This document shows positions 49,151 through 58,400 of a DNA stretch of 64,000 nt, piece after piece. How positions within the stretch are numbered: position 1 is the stretch's first letter; every line of letters begins with the position of its first letter. Where the stretch lies: the NCBI GenBank assembly GCA_947044405.1, contig CAMRHE010000501.1, positions 1,046,001 through 1,110,000 on the forward strand, written 5' to 3'. This stretch comes from Leptodactylus fallax (Eukaryota > Chordata > Amphibia > Anura > Leptodactylidae). The notes under the pieces were generated by a model. That model ran no database searches and was not told the origin of the DNA. It saw nothing but the letters and a program-made list of their open reading frames with translations. The position numbers were made by a program, and so were the translations under genes.

Positions 49151-49418
49151 CTATTCATGAAGCAGGAGCTCAGGATGAACAGTCCTATAGTTCCTGTAGT
49201 TTGGTGTGTCTGGTCTCTGGGTGTAATAATATACAGTAGGCGTTGTCTATATATCAGTCACACATTTTACTCTGATGCTCCGGACATTACATTGTACGTA
49301 TCTTCCCATGATGCTCTGCTCTCCTCAGTCTCCCTGTCAGGGGGCAGTCTCTGGTTACAGGGGGTCAGTACCCAATAATGTGACCCTTTCTGGTGTCCAC
49401 GGCGTCAGTGTAGGGACC

Positions 49419-49452
49419 TCATCCGCAGCTCCGTAGATGGATAAAGCGAGGC
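49419..49452 (-). CDS. hemk1: hemk1 coding exon 10 (terminal)
   Basis: The acceptor is CCCATCCTCAG. One base completes Lys311, then [10 protein letters not shown] and TGA. The C-terminus is close to the mammalian one. The pyrimidine tract of its acceptor begins within the end of the 35-bp array. If exon 9 were read through, translation would instead stop at TAG directly after FCGK. Confidence 0.85.
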
Positions 49453-52400
49453 CTGAGGATGGGAGAGGTACGGAGAGGTCAGACACGTGAGCGGCCACAG
49501 ATGTACGGAGAGGTCAGACACGTGAGCGGCCACAGATGTACGGACAGGTCAGATACGTGAGTGGCCACAGATGTACGGACAGGTCAGACACGTGAGCGGC
49601 CACCGATGTACGGACAGGTCAGACACGTGAGCGGCCACCGATGTACGGACAGGTCAGACACGTGAGCGGCCACCGATGTACGGACAGGTCAGACACGTGA
49701 GCGGCCACAGATGTACGGACAGGTCAGACACGTGAGCGGCCACCGATGTACGGACAGGTCAGACACGTGAGCGGCCACAGATGTACGGACAGGTCAGACA
49801 CGTGAGCGGCCACAGATGTACGGACAGGTCAAACACGTGAGCGGCCACAGATGTACGGAGAGGTCAGACACGTGAGCGGCCACAGATGTACGGACAGGTC
49901 AGATACGTGAGCGGCCACAGATGTACGGAGAGGTCAGACACGTGAGCGGCCACAGATGTACGGACAGGTCAGACACGTGAGCGGCCACAGATGTACGGAC
50001 AGGTCAGACACGTGAGCGGCCACAGATGTACGGACAGGTCAGACACGTGAGCGGCCACAGATGTACGGACAGGTCAGACACGTGAGCGGCCACAGATGTA
50101 CGGACAGGTCAGACACGTGAGCGGCCACAGATGTACGGAGAGGTCAGACACGTGAGCGGCCACAGATGTACGGACAGGTCAGACACGTGAGCGGCCACAG
50201 ATGTACGGACAGATCAAACACGTGAGCGGCCACAGATGTACGGAGAGGTCAGACACGTGAGCGGCCACAGATGTACGGACAGGTCAGACACGTGAGCGGC
50301 CACAGATGTACGGACAGGTCAAACACGTGAGCGGCCACAGATGTACGGAGAGGTCAGACACGTGAGCGGCCACCGATGTACGGACAGGTCAAACACGTGA
50401 GCGGCCACAGATGTACAGACAGGTCAAACACGTGAGCGGCCACAGATGTATGGACAGGTCAGACACGTGAGCGGCCACAGATGTACGGACAGATCAGACA
50501 CGTGAGCGGCCACCGATGTACGGACAGGTCAGACACGTGAGCGGCCACAGATGTATGGACAGGTCAGACACGTCAGCGACCCCTATAACAAACCCAATGA
50601 CCCCCAGAATCTGTCCCAGGCACCTACTTGCCGCAGAAATCCTTCACGGTCTGCACGAGGTGTAGTCGCCCCTCCGGCTGTTCTTCCAGCCATTTTGTCA
50701 CCATCTCCGGGTGTCGCGGATCCCCCCTCCAGGAAGATGTCCCTGTAGATGGAGACAGCAGATGACACTGGAGCTCCTGACACCCCCCATCAGTCCCAGT
50801 GGTCACTTCTTTAGGGTCACTTACCCTCTAGGCTGCAGTAGGAGGGGGGCCAGCTGCAGGATCCCCTTCATCACGTCCATCCCATCGAGACCCCCGTCTA
50901 ATGCCGAGTGATCTTCATATCTAGGAGTGTAACAGAGTGTACAGTGGGGGAGGGGCAAGAACTGGGGACCCCAAAACCTCTATAGGACCTGTGGGAAGGA
51001 AATGTCCAAGAAGCAAGAGAGTCCCCCCGCCCCGCCCCGCCCAGAGCACCTACCTGAGGATCTCTGGCTCCAGCTGCGTCATATCTTCTGAGAATATATA
51101 AGGTGGGTTACTGACCACTGCAGACACCGGCCCCAGGGCTACAAGACGCTCTATGGGATCTGTGTGGTGAGACAGGTTGTCAGAGATATGACTCCCCTCC
51201 CCCATCACTGATATGATACACTACTGTAATGCTCTGCAACCTGTGACTCCCCACACACACATGCATGCTGGGCTCAGCTGAGTGGTGCATGCATACTGTG
51301 AGGGAAGAGACACTGCCGACATCTCTGGCCTCCTCCAGACCCCTCTGTCCTCCTCCACACCCCTCTGTCCTCCTCCACACCCCTCTGTCCTCCTCCAGTC
51401 CCCTCTGTCCTCCTCCAGTCCCCTCTGTCCTCCTCCAGACCCTTCTGCCCCCTCAAGACTCCTCTGTCCTCCACCAGACCCATTTGTCCTACTCCAGACC
51501 CCTCTATCCTCCTCCAGAATCATCTGTCCTCCTCCAGAATCATCTGTCCTCCTCCAGAACCATCTGTCCTACTCCAGAACCATCTGTCCTCCTCCAGACC
51601 CCTCTGCCCCCTCAAGACCCCTCTTTCCTCCTCCAGACCCCTCTGTCCTCCTCCAGACCCCTCTGTCCTCCTCCACACCCCTCTGTCCTTCTCCAGACCC
51701 CTCTTTCCTCCTCCAGACCCCTCTGTCCTCCTCCACACCCCTCTGTCCTCCTCCAGACCCTTCTGTCCTTCTCCAGACCCCTCTGTCCTTCTCCAGACCC
51801 CTCTGTCCTCTCCAGACACCTCTGTCCACCTCCAGACCCCTCTGCCCCCTCAAGACTCCTCTGTCCTCCTCCAGACCCCTCTGTCCTCCTCCACACCCCT
51901 CTGTCCTCCTCCAGACCCATCTGTCCTTCTCCAGACCCCTCTGTCCTCCTCCAGGCCCCTCTGTCCTCCTCCAGGCCCCTCTGTCCTCCTCCACGCCCCT
52001 CTGTCCTCCTCCAGACCCATCTGTCCTCCTCCAGACCCATCTGTCCTCCTCCAGACCCCTCTGTCCTCCTCCAGACCCCTCTGTCCTCCTCCAGACCCCT
52101 CTGTCCTCCTCCAGACCCCTCTGTCCTCCTCCAGACCCCTCTGTCCTCCTCCACACTCCTCTGTCCTCCTCCAAACCCCTCTGTCCTCCTCCACACTCCT
52201 CTGTCCTCTTCCACACCCCTCTGTCCTCCTCCAGACCCCTCTGTCCTCCTCCAGACCCCTCTGTCCTCCTCCACACCCCTCTGTCCTCCTCCAGACCCAT
52301 CTTTCCTTCTCCAGACCCCTCTGTCCTCCTCCAAACCCCTCTGTCCTCCTCCACACTCCTCTGTCCTCTTCCACACCCCTCTGTCCTCCTCCAGTCCCCT

Positions 52401-55400
52401 CTGTCCTCCTCCACACCCCTCTGTCCTCCTCCAGACCCATCTGTCCTTCTCCAGACCCCTCTGTCCTCTTCCACAACCCTCTGTCCTCCTCCACACCCCT
52501 CTGTCCTCCTCCAGGCTTCTCTGTCCTCCACCAGACCCCTCTGTCCTCTCCAGACCCCTCTGTCCACCTCCAGACCCCTCTGCCCCCTCAAGACTCCTCT
52601 GTCCTCCTCCAGACCCCTCTGTCCTCCTACAGACCCTTCTGCCCCCTCAAGACTCCTCTGTCCTCCTCCACACCCCTCTGTCCTCCTCCAGACCCCTCTG
52701 TCCTCTCCAGACACCTCTGTCCACCTCCAGACCCCTCTGTCCTCCTCCAGACCCCTCTGCCCCCTCAAGACCCCTCTTTCCTCCTCCACACCCCTCTGTC
52801 CTCCTCCACACCCTTCTGTACCCTCAAGACTCCTCTGTCCTCCTCCAGACCCCTCTGTCCTCCTCCACACTCCTCTTCCACACCCCTCTGTCCTCCTCCA
52901 CACCCCTCTGTCCTCCTCCAGACTCCTCTGTCCTCCTCCACACCCCTCTGTCCTCCTCCACACCCCTCTGTCCTCCTCCAGACTCCTCTGTCCTCCTCCA
53001 CACCCCTCTGTCCTCCTCCAGACCCCTCTGTCCTCCTCCACACCCCTCTGTCCTCCTCCACACCCCTCTGTCCTCCTCCACACCCCTCTGTCCTCCTCCA
53101 GACCCCTCTGTCCTCCTCCACACTCCTCTGTCGTCCTCCAGACCCCTCTGTCCTCTTCCACACCCCTCTGTCCTCCTCCACACTCCTCTGTCCTCTTCCA
53201 CACCCCTCTGTCCTCCTCCACACTCCTCTGTCCTCCTCCAGGCTTCTCTGTCCTCCACCAGACCCCTCTGTCCTCCTCCAGACCCCTCTGCCCCCTCAAG
53301 ACTCCTCTGTCCTCCTCCAGACCCCTCTGCCCCCTCAAGACTCCTCTGTCCTCCTCCAGGCTTCTCTGTCCTCCTCCAGACCCCTCTGTCCTCCTCCAGA
53401 CCCCTCTGTCCTCCACCAGACCCCTCTGTCCTCCACCAGACCCCTCTGTCCTCCTCCAGACCCCTCTGTCCTCCTCCAGACCCCTCTGTCCTCCTCCAGA
53501 CCCCTCTGTCCTCCTCCAGACCCCTCTGTCCTCCTCCACACTCCTCTGTCGTCCTCCAGACCCCTCTGTCCTCTTCCACACCCCTCTGTCCTCCTCCAGA
53601 CCCCTCTGTCCTCCTCCACACTCCTCTATCCTCTTCCACACCCCTCTGTCCTCCTCCACACTCCTCTGTCCTCCTCCAGACTCCTCTGTCCTCCTCCAGA
53701 CCCCTCTGTCCTCCTCCAGACCCCTCTGTCCTCCTCCAGACCCCTCTGTCCTTCTCCACACCCCTCTGTCCTCCTCCACACCCCTCTGTCCTCCTCCACA
53801 CCCCTCTGTCCTCCTCCAGACCCCTCTGTCCTCCTCCACACTCCTCTGTCGTCCTCCAGACCCCTCTGTCCTCTTCCACACCCCTCTGTCCTCCTCCAGA
53901 CCCCTCTGTCCTCCTCCACACTCCTCTATCCTCTTCCACACCCCTCTGTCCTCCTCCACACTCCTCTGTCCTCCTCCAGACTCCTCTGTCCTCCTCCAGA
54001 CCCCTCTGTCCTCCTCCAGACCCCTCTGCCCCCCTCCATTTTTATCTGCCTCTTCAGGCCCCTCTGCAGCAGCTTATCTTCCCAAGAACATAAGGATCGG
54101 ACATGCTGAAATCCAACTGCCCGCTCCTCATCTCCCCTGACACATACACATTAGATGGTTGTCATTGTAGACTACAACTCTCAGCATGCTGGGGAGCCAC
54201 AGACTGCAGGTCACTGTATCATCCTGCCCATTATACTCCCCTGACGAGTGTGCACATCTCACCGGTCAGTATGTCGTGCTGCAGAATGTGAATCCTGTGT
54301 TGTAGGCGGAGCCTGTAGGGGGGAGGAGCAGCGTCAGGACCTGGGTACGGTACGGTGAGTCCTACCTGCGTCCTCGCCGTGTTCTCACCTGTGGGCGTTA
54401 TCCCGGGTCAGACTGATGGCGGATTCTGATTTATCTATGGCGATAACACGCACCTACGGCACAGACACAAGGAGGTCAGCGCAGAAATGGCGGTAGTCAT
54501 GGAGGTGGAGGCCACTCCCCCCCAGACCCTTCACCATAGATAGAATTAGCGATTAGATACGACTGCAGGTGGAGCCCCCCTTTAAGAAATTAAAATCAGA
54601 AAACCCCTCACAGGAAGGGTCATTACCTGCGGGATCCTCCTCAGTAACGCCAGGGACACGGCTCCCGACCCACAGCCAACCTCGAGAATGGCGGCCTCTG
54701 TAGAATGGCGCAGCTCCTCGCAATCCGCCGCCACCAGGCCCACGAGCTCCTGCAGCAGAGACATCAGTATGACTGTCAGCGAGCACCCACGGCTGCTCAC
54801 AGGGGCTCCCCCTCCCCTTGTAATATATATAATGCTGCAGTGTAAAGTATGGTGAGAGCGGAGCAGACTGGAGAGACCAAGCAACTGAGCTGTATGGAGC
54901 AGAACTGCAGGGTAAAGCATGAGGGAGAGGTGGAGTGACTATAGCCTATAGCCGAGTCCTAAGTCAGCAGAGCAGGGCGGGCGCTCGTCCCTCTTACCTC
55001 CGTCTCTGGCCGCGGGATAAGCACCGGGGGTCTCATCTCTAGCGTCATGTCTAGGAAATCCCACTCCCCAATAATGTACTGCACCGGGACCCTGCACGGG
55101 GCGACAAGCAAGGGAGGGGGAATGACAGCCGAGACCAGCAGGATATAACATTGCTCTACAGCCTGGAAGGGAAAATGCAGCTCTGGATGTGACTGGAGTA
55201 GAAGACATGATGTAACATCAGTATAGTGACTGCAGCTCTGGGTGTGACTGGAGTAGAAGACATGATGTAACATCAGTATAGTGACTGCAGCTCTGGGTGT
55301 GACTGGAGTAGAAGACATGATGTAACATCAGTATAGTGACTGCAGCTCTGGATGTGACTGGAGTAGAAGACATGATGTAACATCAGTATAGTGACTGCAG

Positions 55401-58400
55401 CTCTGGATGTGAATGGAGTAGAAGACCTGATGTAACATCAGTATAGTGACTACAGCTCTGGATGTGAATGGAGTAGAAGACATGATGTAACATCAGTATA
55501 ATGACTGCAGCTCTGGATGTGACTGGAGTAGAAGACAGGATTAGGACAACATAAAAAGAGTTTACACTATTTGCTATGCTACTGAACACCCTCCATGTGT
55601 GCTGCTGAGATTGCGCCCACTCACCTTTTCAGACGTTCTTGCGCCATTTTCTCTACGAGCAGCAGCTGATCCGCAGATACGGGTGAACGGGCCGCGCGGC
55701 CTCCGATACTGTGAAACTGCAGGAAAAGACACTGAATGAACGCAGTGCACTCTGCTAGAGAACAGGTCTGGTCAAGGTCCATACAATACAGACAGTTGGC
55801 CAAGTGTGCTTGTTCATTACAATGGGGAGAAGGGAATAGCTGCTGGCAGGACTTTCATGACCTTGCACTCTGAGCTCTGCCCTCCCGCCCTCTGTCCTGC
55901 CCTCGATCTCTCTATCTTGCCCTTGCACCCTCTGTCCTGCCCTCCCACCCTCTATTTTGCCCTTATGCTCTCTATCCTGCCCTTGCGTCCTCTGCCTCGC
56001 CCTCGCGTCCTCTGTCCTGCCTCGTATCCTCTGTCCTGCCCTCTTGTCCTGCCCTCGCGTCCTCTGCCCTGCCCTCGCGTCCTCTGTCCTGCCCTTGCGT
56101 CCTCTGTCCTGCCCTCGCGTTCTCTGCCTTGCCCTAGCCTCCTCTCTCCTGCCCTCTGTCTTGCCCTCGCGTCCTCTGTCCTGTCCTCGCGTCATCTGTC
56201 CTGCCCTCGCATCCTCTCTCCTGCCCTCTGTCCAGCCCTCCTGTCCTCTCTTCTGCCCTCACATCTTCTGTCCTGCCCTCCCGTCCTCTGTCCTGCCCTC
56301 GCGTCCTCTGTCCTGCCCTCCCCGTCCTCTGTCCTGCCCTCCCCGTCCTCTGTCCTGCCCTCCCCGTCCTCTATCCTGCCCTCTTGTCCTCTGTCCTGCC
56401 CTCCTGTCCTGCCCTCGCATCCTCTGTCCTGCCCTCGCGTCCTCTGTCCTGTCCTCGCGTCCTCTGTCCTGCCCTCGCGTCCTCTGTCCTGCCCTCCCGT
56501 CCTCTGTCCTGCCCTCCCGTCCTCTGTCCTGCCCTCCCGTCCTCTGTCTTGCCCTCCAGTCCTCTGTCCTGCCCTCACATCTTCTGTCCTGCCCTCTTGT
56601 CCTAGGTCCTGCCCTCCCGTCCTCTGTCCTGCCCTCCCCGTCCTCTGTCCTGCCCTCCCGTCCTCTGTCCTGCCCTCCCGTCCTCTGTTCTGCCCTCCCC
56701 GTCCTCTGTCCTGCCCTCGCGTCCTCTGTCCTGCCCTCCCGTCCTCTGTCCTGCCCTCGCGTCCTCTGTCCTGCCCTCCCGTCCTCTGTCCTGCTCTCCC
56801 GTCCTTTGTCCTGCCCTCCCCGTCCTCTGTCCTGCCCTCTTGTCCTCTGTCCTGCCCTCCCGTCCTCTGTTCTGCCCTCCCGTCCTCTGTCCTGCCCTCT
56901 TGTCCTCTGTCCTGCCTTCCCGTCCTCTGTCCTGCCCTCCTGTCCTGTCCTTCCATCCTCTCTCCTGCCCTCGCGTCCTCTGTCCTGCCCTCCCCGTCCT
57001 GCCCTTGCGTCCTCTGTCCTGCCCTCCCCGTCCTCTGTCCTGCTCTCCCGTCCTTTGTCCTGCCCTCCCCGTCCTGTCCTGCCCCCCCGTCCTCTGTCCT
57101 GCCCTCTGTCCTGCCCTCCCCGTCCTGCCCTCCCCGTCCTCTGTCCTGCTCTCCCATCCTCTGTCCTGCCCTCGCGTCCTCTGTCCTGCCCTCGCGTCCT
57201 CTGTCCTGCCCTTCCGTCCTCTGTCCTGCCCTCCCCGTCCTCTGTCCTGCCCTCCCCGTCCTCTGTCCTGCCCTCCTGTCCTCTGTCCTGCCCTCGCATC
57301 CTCTCTCCTGCCCTCTGTCCAGCCCTCCTGTCCTCTCTTCTGCCCTCACATCTTCTGTCCTGCCCTCCCGTCCTCTGTCCTGCCCTCGCGTCCTCTGTCC
57401 TGCCCTCCAGTCCTCTGTCCTGCCCTCCCGTCCTCTGTCCTGCCCTCCCGTCCTCTGTCCTGCCCTCCCGTCCTCTGTTCTGCCCTCCCGTCCTCTGTCC
57501 TGCCCTCCCCGTCCTCTATCCTGCCCTCTTGTCCTCTGTCCTGCCCTCCTGTCCTGCCCTCGCATCCTCTGTCCTGCCCTCGCGTCCTCTGTCCTGCCCT
57601 CGCGTCCTCTGTCCTGCCCTCGCGTCCTCTGTCCTGCCCTCCCGTCCTCTGTCCTGCCCTCCCCGTCCTCTGTCCTGCTCTCCCGTCCTTTGTCCTGCCC
57701 TCCCGTCCTCTGTCCTGCCCTCCCGTCCTCTGTCCTGCCCTCACATCTTCTGTCCTGCCCTCTTGTCCTAGGTCCTGCCCTCCCGTCCTCTGTCCTGCCC
57801 TCCCATCCTCTGTCCTGACCTCCTGTCCACTGTCCTGCCCTCGCGTCCTCTGTCCTGCCCTCCCCGTCCTCTGTCCTGCCCTCCCGTCCTCTGTCCTGCC
57901 CTCCCGTCCTCTGTCCTGCCCTCGCGTCCTCTGTCCTGCCCTCCCGTCCTCTGTCCTGCCCTCCCGTCCTCTGTCCTGCCCTCCCGTCCTCTGTCCTGCC
58001 CTCCCGTCCTCTGTCCTGCCCTCCCGTCCTCTGTCCTGCCCTCCCGTCCTCTGTCCTGCCCTCCTGTCCTGCCCTCGCATCCTCTGTCCTTCCCTCGCGT
58101 CCTCTGTCCTGCCCTCCCCGTCCTCTGTCCTGCCCTCCCGTCCTCTGTCCTGCCCTCCCCGTCCTCTGTCCTGCCCTCCCGTCCTCTGTCCTGCCCTCCC
58201 CGTTCTCTGTCCTGCCCTCGCATCCTCTCTCCTGCCCTCGCGTCCTCTGTCCTGCCCTCCCGTCCTGCCCTCACGTCCTCTGCCCTGCCCTCCCGTCCTC
58301 TGTCCTGCTCTCCCGTCCTTTGTCCTGCCCTCCCGTCCTGTCCTGCCCCCCCGTCCTCTGTCCTGTCCTCTGTCCTGCCCCCCCGTCCTCTGTCCTGCCC

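Noticed and set aside
50625..50630. TAG right after FCGK as the natural hemk1 stop codon
   Set aside because: AAgtaggt is a good donor, and a downstream exon with a matching phase encodes [10 protein letters not shown], equivalent to the mammalian C-terminus, so splicing is more likely.
51265..54140. Two proline-serine-rich open frames of about 940-950 codons resembling a mucin or extensin
   Set aside because: They are frames of the 20-bp array in hemk1 intron 6, with equally long Glu/Arg/Gly frames on the other strand. No signal peptide and no unique domain.
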